64,000 bases of DNA, from positions 18,713,716 to 18,777,715 of the forward strand of contig CM039505.1 of NCBI GenBank assembly GCA_022432975.1, given 5' to 3'. This stretch comes from Begonia masoniana (taxonomy: Eukaryota > Streptophyta > Magnoliopsida > Cucurbitales > Begoniaceae). Both the position numbers and the translations under genes were made by a program. Of this stretch, positions 10,546 to 20,908 are shown one piece after another. Under the pieces are notes generated by a model that was given only the letters and a program-made list of their open reading frames with translations, was not told the DNA's origin and did not search any database. Position 1 is the first letter of the stretch. Each line of letters begins with the position of its first letter.

Positions 10546-13500
10546 ATGTCACACGCTTTACTGTCAAGAACATGTTTGAGAGATAGAGTTGCTTTAGTCT
10601 TAACTGTTACGACTCTGCTAGTTTGTACTTCACAAGGGTTGAATCCTGAAGGGATGTTCCTCCTAGACTTAAAAGGTCATCTTCACGATGAGTTTGATCG
10701 TTTAAGAAACTGGAATTCATCTGATGAAACACCCTGTGGATGGATTGGTGTAAAGTGCACTTCTGGTTATGATCCAGTTGTGTGGTCTCTAAACTTGAGC
10801 TTGATGAATCTTTCTGGAACCTTAAGTCTCAGAATTGGCAACTTGATTCACCTAACTTATCTTAATGTTTCAAACAATCAGTTCACAGGGGAAATACCCA
10901 AGGACATTGGGAATTGTACGATGTTAAAATATCTTATACTAAATAACAATAACTTTGATGGGGAGATTCCATCTGAACTGGGAAAGCTGACTTTCCTGGA
11001 GACTTTGAATATATGCAATAACAGAATCTCTGGTCCTTTGCCAGACGACCTTGGAAACATGTCTTCACTAGTTGAGTTGGTAGCATTTACAAATAATTTC
11101 ACAGGTCCATTGCCTAGTTCTATTGGAAAGCTCAAGAATCTGAAGAGATTTAGAGCTGGTCAGAATGCTTTTTCCGGAAGCATCCCGGATGAAATCAGTG
11201 GATGCAAGAGCTTGGAAGTTCTTGGTCTTGCCCAAAATCAAATTGAAGGTGAAATACCAAAAGAACTTGGTACACTTGGAAGTTTGAAAGATTTGATTCT
11301 ATGGAGCAACAAGTTGTCAGGGTCTATTCCGAAGGAAATTGGCAACTGTACAGCCATTGAAACTCTTGCTCTATATGAAAATTATCTTGTCGGGCCCATA
11401 CCGAAGGAAATTGGGAAGATAAACTCTTTGAAGAAGTTGTACCTCTACAGAAATGGGTTGAATGGAACAATTCCAAAGGAATTTGGGAATCTTTCTCTTG
11501 CCAGAGAGATTGATTTCTCTGAGAACTATTTAACTGGTGATATACCCTCTGAGTTCAGTAATGTCAAGGGTCTGCGCTTACTTTACCTTTTCCAAAACCA
11601 GCTGACTGGTGTTATACCAAATGAATTTAGCCGTTTGGTTAACTTAACGAAGCTTGATCTGTCGATTAATAACCTTACCGGGTCTATTCCATTTGGATTC
11701 CAGTATTTGACCGAATTGATTCAGTTGCAGCTTTTCAAAAATTTTCTGAGTGGAAATATTCCACATGGTCTTGGACTTCACAGCAAAATTTGGGTTGTTG
11801 ATTTTTCAGACAACAACCTGACAGGAAGTATACCTCCTCACATTTGTCATCACTCGAACCTGATCATATTGAATTTGGAGGCTAATAAGCTTGATGGAAA
11901 TATCCCTACAGGGGTCTTGAATTGCCAATCATTGGTGCAACTACGACTAGTTGGAAACGAGCTTATTGGTGGCTTTCCATCTGAACTGTGTAACTTGGTG
12001 AATCTCTCTGCTATTGAATTAGATCAAAATAGATTTAATGGCCCAATTCCTCCAGCCATTGGAAATTGCCAAAAGTTGCAAAGGCTACACATTGCAAATA
12101 ATTACTTCTCATCTAAATTGCCCAAGGAAATAGGAAATCTTTCTCAATTAGTCACTTTCAATGCTTCCTCTAACCTGCTAACAGGTCAGATTCCACCTGA
12201 AATCGTCAACTGCAAAATGCTCCAGCGTCTTGATCTTAGCAGCAATAACTTTGTGCATGCTTTACCAGCTGAAATTGGATCTCTTCTGCATCTGGAGATT
12301 CTCAAGCTCTCAGAAAACAAATTATTTGGAAATATACCAGCAGAATTGGGAAAACTATCCCATTTGACAGAATTGCAGATTGGTGGCAATTTACTCTCAG
12401 GTGAAATGCCTATGGAGTTAGGTTTCCTTTCAAGCTTGCAGATTTCAATGAATCTTAGTTATAATAAGCTTACAGGGAGAATACCTCCAGAGCTTGGTAA
12501 TCTTAATATGCTGGTATTTCTTCTGCTCAATAACAATCATTTGACGGGTCAAATTCCAAGCACATTTGACAACCTTTCAAGTTTATTGGGTTGCAACTTC
12601 TCCAACAATGACCTTTCTGGGCCAATACCTTCCAAACTACTGTTTCAGAACATGGATGTTACAAGTTTTATTGGCAACAAGGGACTCTGTGGAGGACCTT
12701 TGGGCGATTGCCTTGGAGAGTCATCTTCTGGGTCCACTCCATCTTTTAAGAGTATCAATGCACCTCGAGGTAAAGTCATCACAGTGGTTGCTGCCGTGAT
12801 TGGTGGAGTTTCTCTAGTTCTAATTGTAATTCTTTTGTATATAATGAGGTGTCCCCCGAAGACGGTTGTTTCTTTGCCAATCAAGGAGACCCGATCATCC
12901 AATTCAAACATCTATTTTCCTCCAAAGGAAGGATTTACTTTTCAAGATCTTGTCGTGGCCACTAGAAATTTTCACGACTGCTGTATTGTTGGAAAGGGTG
13001 CCTGTGGAACTGTCTACAAGGCAGTGATGCATCCTGGTCTGACCATTGCCGTGAAGAAGCTAGCATCAAACAGGGAGGGAAACAACATAGAGAACAGCTT
13101 CCAGGCAGAAATTTTGACACTCGGAAATATTAGGCATCGAAACATTGTTAAGCTATATGGGTTCTGCTACCACAAGGGTTCTAATTTGCTCTTGTATGAG
13201 TATATGGCAAGAGGTAGTTTGGGCGAACTACTTCACAAGACCTCTTGCTGCTTGGAATGGCCGACTCGGTTTTCCATTGCCCTTGGTGCTGCTGAGGGCC
13301 TTGCTTACTTACATCATGACTGCAGACCAAAGATTATACATCGTGATATCAAGTCCAATAATATTCTACTCAATGAAAACTTTGAGGCCCATGTTGGAGA
13401 TTTTGGTTTGGCGAAAGTGATTGACATGCCTCAATCCAAGTCAATGTCGGCTGTTGCAGGATCATACGGATATATTGCTCCTGGTAATGTCTCTGTTTGG

Positions 13501-14158
13501 CTCATATAGATCGATTCATAATTTTCAATTGCTTGCAGTATAGTTAAAAAATGAAATATATACTGGATAGCATAACATTTTGCGCATTGGAAAGATACAA
13601 TCACTTTCTTTATCTGCAATCTTGTCACTTGAAAAAGAATTACTAACCTAGTTTGTATGTGAGATTGCTTCTTGTTTTTCTTTTTGGTTCATTTAAGGCT
13701 TTTCTTGGTTCATTTTTTGATCAATTAATATGATCAATATTCGGTTGCATTGGCTAAAATCTTGTGTATAGCGTAATTATTCACTTGAAAAAAGGCTGAA
13801 AAGGTGGATTTTCTTTGTTTATTTTGTAGAATATGCATACACAATGAAGGTGACAGAAAAATGCGATATATACAGCTATGGAGTCGTTCTTCTGGAGTTG
13901 CTCACCGGAAAGACTCCTGTCCAGCCTCTAGAGCAGGGAGGTGACCTTGTATCGTGGGCCCGGCATCATTATATTCGCACAAATCATTCATTAACACATG
14001 AAATGCTTGATGACCGGTTAAATCTTGAAGATAACAGGACCGTTGATCACATGCTTGCCGTGTTAAAAATTGCATTGATGTGCACGAGCATGTCACCATT
14101 AGATCGACCGTCCATGCGAAGGGTTGTGTTGATGCTTTTAGAGTCGAAAGAGGAGTGA
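10546..14158 (+). CDS. LRR receptor-like kinase (At2g33170/At5g63930-like), two coding exons
   Basis: Exon 1 is 10546-13483 and exon 2 is 13830-14158; the 346-bp intron has GT/AG ends and splits a Glu codon, giving 1088 residues. The order is signal peptide (about 1-31), LRR N-cap with WNSSDETPC, more than twenty plant-type LRRs, a transmembrane helix near 742-766 and a Ser/Thr kinase. Kinase landmarks are GKGACGTV at 816-823, Lys837 in VKK, HRD at 932-934 (RD type), DFG at 952-954 and the APE region spanning the intron. All catalytic residues are present. The intron position in the activation segment and overall sequence match Arabidopsis subfamily XI kinases of the At2g33170/At5g63930 group. 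Such proteins sit in the plasma membrane and probably sense peptide ligands; the ligand is not inferable. The C-terminus is short because of TGA at 14156, and the frame stays open beyond it. Confidence 0.95.
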
Positions 14159-14808
14159 GCAGAAAGCCTGATGCCTTCTCTAACTTCTGATCTAGCCTTG
14201 AAAGTTGATGATTCTTCATGGAACAGGTACCAGATGATGATGATATTTGTAAATTTGCATTACTCATTTAGACTATTGTTATATACTTCTAATTTTTGTT
14301 CTGCTGGGGTGATCATATTAGCCCTCAAATTCTGTCTTTGCTTCGCCAGTTAAATAATCAGCATGTGTATATAGTTGGACATCTCTTTCTCAATTAGCCT
14401 GTGTTTTAAAAATAAATCATTTTTTAATTGTAATTATTGTTTAATTACTTTAATTCTAATGGAAATGAAGATGCACCAAGTTTAAATTCATAAAAAAAAA
14501 AAACGTTTTGATTGTTCTTAAAAATAATGCAAGACTAGTTTTAGCATTAAAAAGATAAATTATAGTTAAAATATAATATTAAAATATAAGAAAAATGTCA
14601 AAATTTGTAAAACAATATGTTAAAATATAATATTAAAATATAAAATTAGAGTGTTCTGGTGACGTGGACACGTGTCGAATCCAATGTAGCATTCACACAC
14701 AGTGAAGTACAAAAGCATGAAATTATAATAAAATAACCTCACTCAAATCCAGTCCAGGTTTCGCCACGGTATTACATAGAAAGCTTCCACTTATTTCGAG
14801 TCAATCTC
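14159..14808. other. 3' flank of the kinase gene and AT-rich spacer
   Basis: The first 190 bp stay open in the kinase frame (see findings) and probably form the 3' UTR. 14400-14700 is AT-rich with repeated TTAAAATATAATATTAAAATATA motifs. No other gene seen. Confidence 0.5.
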
Positions 14809-15087
14809 ATGCATTGTAATGACAGATACTCCAACCCAGATGTCGCACGTGTCAGCTGCATGGTTTGCACGGCAACAAAAGTTCAGTTACACTGCAAATC
14901 AATCAAAAGAGGGAAAGATCACGACCTAGTCTTCCAAGGAGCTTATGATTTTGAGTTAAAAAAGAATATATTTGGCTTCTGCACCCTGAAATGTGATCTT
15001 TGGCGGTATGTACTTGTTTATTTTGCATTAGTAATTGGAAGGTTTCAATTTTGTTCTACTCGCAAAACGCTATTTCTTGTGTCATAA
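14809..15087 (+). pseudogene. S1-family (self-incompatibility protein-like) fragment
   Basis: The central part of this frame reads LHCKS, then DHDL, then a Phe-rich stretch with a KNIFGF motif, then CTLKCDLW. This is the order seen in plant S1 homologues: HCKS, DDL, NxFG and an aromatic Cys-containing strand. There is no signal peptide in frame and the C-terminal cysteines and Trp are missing, so it is a fragment or the reading is broken at both ends. It converges with the antisense S1 pseudogene 130 bp downstream, suggesting a small decayed S1 cluster. Family members are small secreted proteins; only the Papaver stigma S protein has a proven self-incompatibility role. Confidence 0.5.
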
Positions 15088-15220
15088 TTTGTTACCACCT
15101 ACGGTCCCTTTCGATTCTGATTGAGCGATAAATGAGACTGATTCGAATCGAAGAAGCTCTTAAATAGCAAAGCTGTTTATTTATTATTCAAGATAAACTT
15201 TTCAAAGTGGCAATACGCCT

Positions 15221-15630
15221 CTAGTTTCTTCTGCATGGAATGTTTTGTCTGATGCTCCAAATACAAACCTCACATTGGTTTTCGTCTCTCATAGCATCAT
15301 ATATGTCGATGTACTCGTAATTTCCCTCTCATAGCATCATATATGTCGATGTACTCGTAATTTCCCTTCCACCGCATTCGACAAAAGAATAAAGTTGTTT
15401 GTATATAATTGACTTGAAAGTCCATACGTGCTATGGTAGTTCAACACGTGGACGTCCAAATCATCATCTCCTGATTTACAGTGAACGTTACGGTCCAATT
15501 TGCAGTCTAGATTACTCAATTTTACCGCATGAATCTTTGGTGGAAGAAGTCCCCCTTCACTCCGAGTTGATAAGAGAAGAACCAGAACCAGAATCAAAGC
15601 TAATTTGATGGTCTGGAAACTCATTTTCAA
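15221..15630 (-). pseudogene. S1-family secreted protein pseudogene with frameshift and 40-bp duplication
   Basis: From ATG at 15630 the frame encodes a strong signal peptide with a poly-Leu core, then VHCKSGDDDL, diagnostic of plant S1 homologues. Near 15385, in a short T run, the family pattern jumps to the next frame, where CRMRW and YIDIYDAM are visible. The third lesion is a direct 40-bp duplication at 15286-15365, after which the expected C-terminal CEVCIW and IPC motifs and a TAG at 15221-15223 can be read. The single-base shift and the 40-bp duplication each break the frame. As read, the protein ends at 15337 after 97 residues and lacks the C-terminal half. Confidence 0.75.
15286..15365. 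repeat. 40-bp tandem duplication inside the S1 pseudogene
   Basis: 15286-15325 and 15326-15365 are identical. The unit length is not divisible by three, so it shifts the frame. Perfect identity suggests a recent event. Confidence 0.95.
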
Positions 15631-15894
15631 TCTGGGATGAGATCATGTGCAAAGACTATTTAAAGATCATAATTTGTAATGAACTCAGTGAAATGTCCTA
15701 ACGAGACAATCAAAATAAATCTCACGATTTACTAGAGAAGTTGTAACGTTTGCGTGGATTGAATAGTATGGTTACACAAATTTGTCATTACCTGCTTTTA
15801 GGCTATTAAAATGCATGCAATAGAGATTACTTTTCATGAATTTAAGCTATCAATGGAAGATAATTATGAGACAACTTGCATTGTCAGTCACATT
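15631..15894. other. Promoter-side flank of the S1 pseudogene
   Basis: 264 bp upstream of the antisense S1 pseudogene; no gene. It ends at the ACATT target copy of the next solo LTR. Confidence 0.5.
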
Positions 15895-16764
15895 TGTGAC
15901 GACCCCAACCCGATTAGGGCCGCCACGGACTTGCCGTGACATAATCATTACCTAAGCCCTCGTTTATTTTTCGCATAAACTTTTTCATTTTTTTTACTTT
16001 AGACATAACCCAAAACCCTTAAACAAACTAACCCTAACGTAACCTTAACTTTAAACTCTCGTAACCACGTAAATTTTTCTTTTTATATCACTCATAACGT
16101 TTCGACTTCTAAACCATTAAATCGAAGTCTCGGATTGTTGAAATCCCTTAAAATCACTCATTCCTCAATCATCAAAACAGTACACTAATCTAACCTACAA
16201 TTTCGGACAAATTCAAGAAATCGAACTGCGTGGATCGCTCTAAAAATCGAGCGTATCCTTATCTGTTTTAAAATAACTAAACAGTTCAAAATACCCAAAC
16301 AGTTCCAGTATATTCTCCAAAATAAAGACTTCACATTCTAAACAATCTACTACCACTACATATACATCAAAACTCAACCTTTCATACGTTTTTCTACCAA
16401 TTCATCCGATCCACATACTTAAGCATTTTCATACTCTTACTCAAACAAAACCGAATCAAATCCTCAAACAAACATTAATAATAAAAGTAGAATTTCTTTA
16501 AAGCATCACCAAAACGAACACGTCACCAAAACATTCAAAGCGACTCAACTCCAAGCCTACATCCTATTTACGATTCCTAAACATCAAACTTCTCCACATA
16601 TTTTAAAATCCCTCACGTTTTTAACATTAAAACAAGTTTACATCAATTACCCAAAATTGCCCGGAGCACAACCGTGGTCATCGAACCTTGCCAAAACACA
16701 CCCCGTCGCCACGAGCACCATCCATCGACCGCCTACTCTTTGTCATCGAGTTCACACCTGTCAC

Positions 16765-17501
16765 CTACATTATTCAGCATATACATTAAGCCTAAGGCTT
16801 AGTAAGGGGATGCACTATATGAATTTAAAACATTTTGCTTAACATATGCAGTTTCTACAGTTTCATCGTACATAATCATTTCGTTTCGTTTAATCATTCA
16901 TATTCATTTCGTTTTGTTTCATCATTCATATTCATTTCGTTTCGTTTCATCATTCATATTCGTTTCGTTTCTATCATACATACATGTAATCCTCTACCAA
17001 TGGAGGGCGGATTAGTTTCTCCATCTCTAGACGTTCCACATATAAATCTTTACCTGAAGGGTGAACCACTTCCTTCAGATATCATACATTTTCTGGACGT
17101 TCCACAATCTACATCTGAAGGGTGAACCACTTCCCTCAGACACTTTACATTTTCTGGACGTTCCACAATTTACATCTGAGGGGTGAACCACTTCCCTCAG
17201 ACACTTTACATTTTCGTTTTACATCGTTGTCGTTTCTACGTTTAAATCGTGAAATCATATGCTAAAACATTTTCGTGCTTTTTCTAAAACATGATGCATG
17301 AGAAATCTATGTACGACATATCATCAAACAATTCACTACATACATGGACATATACTATTCTTAACTAACTTCACAAACAACTAACATTCTAAGCTACCCG
17401 ACTCATTAATCCCCACAATCAGAAAATCATCATCAAAGTAGTAAAGCCTAACGTTGCCACGATGTAGGGCCTTAAGGGCCGGAAACCTAACATCCACTTA
17501 C
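16765..17501 (-). other. Predicted LTR leader intron (family A)
   Basis: Minus strand: donor CCAG|GTAAGTG at 17501, then stem-loop GGCCCTTAAGGCC and box CCTACATC (17461-17480), a branch-point-like CTTACTAAGC with TTAGGCTTA (about 16790-16808), acceptor AATGTAG|GTGA ending at 16765. Box-acceptor complementarity is only 7 bp here, weaker than in other families. Confidence 0.45.
17015..17215. repeat. About 61-bp tandem repeat, three copies, with internal stem-loop
   Basis: Each unit starts CTGGACGTTCCACA and contains CTGAGGG...CCCTCAG (perfect 7-bp stem in the last copy, near-perfect in the others). It lies between the donor box and branch-point box of the family A LTR. Confidence 0.8.
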
Positions 17502-18393
17502 CTGGCGTCCTGGTTATGCCAAGCACCGTCCGTAAAGTCGTCTCCACCTAAAGCATTTCACAATTAAGAACATTAAAATCGATCCTAATTAAACTAACTT
17601 CAAACTTAAACTAATCTCCTAATTAAGGAAATTCTTTCCTAAAACTTCCATTTTCTCATTCGGGCATAACTAAACTCTCATTTTTTGTGAAAACATCTTA
17701 AACTACTATTTCTAGCCTAATCCAAATAAAAACCTAATTAAACGGCCACTAATTTGGGTTCGATAAAAACCGACCCGAAACTCAAACGCGCGTAACTTTT
17801 GCGTCGGTTATCGGAATCGAACGATTCCAGCGGCCACGTACTCCTCTAATAACCTACTTTAATCTGCCAAAAGGAATTTCAAAACTAATGACCGGAGCTA
17901 GGTCAATTTATCAAAAACCCGAACTGCCCCTTTTACCCAAAATTTCACTTTTTTCAATTTTTCATCAAAACTCTCTCAATTCCTCACTAATCTATCCTCC
18001 TAACATCCAATTAACATAAACTAACCTAAAATCGGAGTTCCAATTCAGAAAACCCGAAATCCCAAAACCTAGCCCCACGGTTTTTCCCCAAATCCGAGCT
18101 CCTCATTGCTCGGCAATCCATGCCAGCACCGAGCTCGGCCAATCGACGCTAAAAGCAACCAAAAAGGGCCGGTGGACGGAGCTCAATCGAGCTCGCCACA
18201 GTCGGCCATGAACAGAACGAAAACAGGGAAGAACTCTACCTGTTTTCAGTCGGGTCTGGCGCGGAGAAGGCCGAACCGAGCTCTGGTTCAGCACGCCAGC
18301 TTCTGCACGTCAGAATGGTGGTCGAAAACGCCTGGTCGCCAGAGAAGAGTCGTCGCGCTCTTCGTCTCTCTCGGCGTCGGGAGCTCAACTTCG

Positions 18394-18427
18394 AACGACA
18401 GAATGGCCTTCGGGCCATTCTGTCGTT
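18394..18427 (-). other. LTR hairpin, 15-bp stem, 4-nt loop (family A)
   Basis: AACGACAGAATGGCC, loop TTCG, then the exact reverse complement. It corresponds to the hairpin at 59474-59505 in family D, with a compensated base-pair change. Confidence 0.85.
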
Positions 18428-18847
18428 TTAGTTTTATTTATATAAAACTAATAATAATAATTATTATTATTATAAAACTAAAACTATTTCTTTAATTTAA
18501 ACTAGTTAATTACCGCTTTACTCTCTCATTTTCAACCATTTCGAATTTCATTAAATCTCATTATTAATTTATGACCCACGGCTTAATTTCACTGGAAGTG
18601 CCCGAATCTAAATTAATTAACCAATTAGGTTAACCAAAATTATTCACTTTTATTTTAAATTACTTAAAACAATTATTTTATTATTCTTTTATTTTCTCTC
18701 TAATTTTTCCTTTTAAAAATTTCCGGGCGTTACAACATTGGTATACTTTAGTAGCTGTTACTAGCAGTTGGAGATATTCAGGTAGGATGGCCGGAGACTT
18801 ATTTTTTTATAAATTAAAATTAAAGGGCTGTGGCGTTATCTACATCA

Positions 18848-19056
18848 TGTTGTGCTGTTCTTTATTTAATTGATCGCAGCCTCAGACCCTGGCCGTTCGA
18901 CAACTGACTGGACTAGGCTTGCCTTTGAGACTGAGGTTTTACGCTATATATTCTTATTTCAGTTGTATTTTTATTCATCGGGTTTTTAATACAAAACCCT
19001 AGTCTCTCTCTTCTTTCTCTCAAATTGGTTTGTAAAACTTCACATGGTATCGTAGC
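18848..19056 (+). mobile_element. Probable copia-like LTR end with primer-binding site
   Basis: The stretch from TGTTGTGCTG runs through a pyrimidine-rich segment containing AACCCTAGTCTCTCTC to a CA end, followed directly by TGGTATCGTAGC at 19045-19056, close to the initiator-Met primer-binding site. This is the usual 3' LTR-PBS junction of copia elements and TRIMs. No coding domain follows, so it is a remnant; the left boundary is a guess. Confidence 0.4.
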
Positions 19057-19702
19057 AAAATCATTCATGATTTTTTATCGTTTCAAATTTCAATAGTTCC
19101 ATTGGGTGGACAACATTAAGTTTTACAGTTTATTCTTGGCGCTCAATAGATTGAGATCTTATTGATTATTGAAGGAAGGACGATGATTCCTTGATCCAGT
19201 CATGATTTTAATACATAAGTGCATACGTCGCCTCAAGTAATAAAGTGACAATACCAGGAAGAATTGTTACGAATAAATTTCCAAGTACCTGTATAATTTC
19301 ACTTTGATTTTATCTAAATAACAAATTTTTGATTTATGAGATTAAAACAACTAACAAAATAGAAACAAAAAAAATTTAAAATAACCTTTTATGAACTAAC
19401 CTAGAATTACAATTATCCTCTATACTTCACCTAATTTAATTATCTACATTTTTCAATTAATTTATCCGTATAATTATTACGAGAAACCCCAATTATCTCA
19501 AAGTCTCTTCCGATGATCAATTAAAAATATTAGTCTATTCCGATGATCAATTAAAAATATTATTATAATTCAATTCACTATATTCTTATGTGAATAAAAA
19601 TGACAACGATTCATTAAGCTTAGGTTCTCAACAAATTACATATGTTATGCAAGTATATTCTTCTCTAAAGTAAACTCACAATTTCTATTAGAGTGCACAT
19701 AT
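19057..19702. other. AT-rich spacer, no gene
   Basis: No coding signal. A short direct repeat (TCCGATGATCAATTAAAAAT, 19508 and 19540) is visible. It may be decayed retrotransposon interior. Confidence 0.4.
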
Positions 19703-20908
19703 TGTCACGTGGCCTGCAACAAAAACAAGGAACGATATGATCTAGAAAGATCAGATCGTCTGACTCTCCATTGAAATTAATACACTTGCAGCGGAAGTCT
19801 AAAAAGCAAAGATAAATATAGAGCCATGACCCAAAAATGTTGGGTTAACAATTGAAATCAACAGTAACATCACAGATAATATAATAATAATAGTTCCATA
19901 TAAAAAATTGTACGAAATCCCAACTAAATAAATATAATTAAAATAGATTCAAAATCTCATCAACATAAACTCTCAAAATAAATAATGACTAAAAGGAAAT
20001 GTCAAACTCAGTCCTAAGTAGGCTGTTTCGAACATCTCTAACTATGATATGAAAGGAGTTAATAAAGATGAATTGACTAAATTTAATAGGAATTTTCAGT
20101 GTTACATTTAATATTTTAAAAATATAGGGTTGTGTGCCGTAAGAAAATCTAAGTATAAAAACCAAGGATTAAAACGATATTTGAAAATTAATTCCAAAGA
20201 AGCATCAATAGGGCCAAATATCAAAATAGTCCACTATAATGTGGTAAGTAATAAAAATAGTGCTACTACTATATCAATGTAAAAGTTAATAAAAATAGAG
20301 ACACTCGCGGACTTCGAGAACACCATGTTATAAGCATATAAAGAAAGACGATATTCTATCATTGCGCCGTAAAACAACAACTGTTATCAGGTTTTGGATT
20401 GTAATGTCTCATATCACATTGTTTCTACTTTTAATTTTAAAGTGCTTATTTGATTAAAAATAGAAATCATATCTTTGAAAATTAATTGAAATAAACATAG
20501 CGGTAGACTTTCTAAACAATTCAATTTAAAGTTTAACATAAAAGAAACCTGTGTCGCATAATCATAATTAACACGATTCATAATAAAATTCAACTTCTAA
20601 AATAGCACTTTAATTCAAAATCTCTCTTTAAGGAAAACATAATTCTTAAATCAAGTGCCCTGGGCAATCTCGCTCTAACAACAACGTAGCCTCACCCATG
20701 GAATCACCTCTTCAACTGCATCTTTCATTCGTTTTCTTCATTAGGTATATTATCAAAATTCTCTCATACATTACAAAGTTCATTTATGAACTTAACGTTC
20801 AGTAAGAGATGTATACAAATAATATGAGCATGATATGCAATTTCGTGAAAACACGTGTTTTTGTTCTTTTTTTACTTTCACATAACAGTCTAGACGTTGG
20901 GGTAATTT

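Larger units (their letters stand above)
15895..18734 (-). mobile_element. Solo LTR, 2.84 kb, TSD ACATT (family A)
   Basis: Starts TGTGACGACCCC and ends CCGGGCGTTACA, with exact ACATT at 15890-15894 and 18735-18739. Its reverse complement aligns in layout with the LTRs at 51642 and 59229: similar start, TATA-proximal hairpin, donor-like and acceptor-like boxes, so it is a diverged relative in minus orientation. Open frames inside it (for example 18106-18495) are LTR sequence, not genes. Confidence 0.9.

Noticed and set aside
18106..18495. 129-codon frame and the antisense frames around it
   Set aside because: They lie in the promoter-proximal part of a solo LTR and recur, with stops, in the related LTRs near 51850-52220 and 59430-59850.
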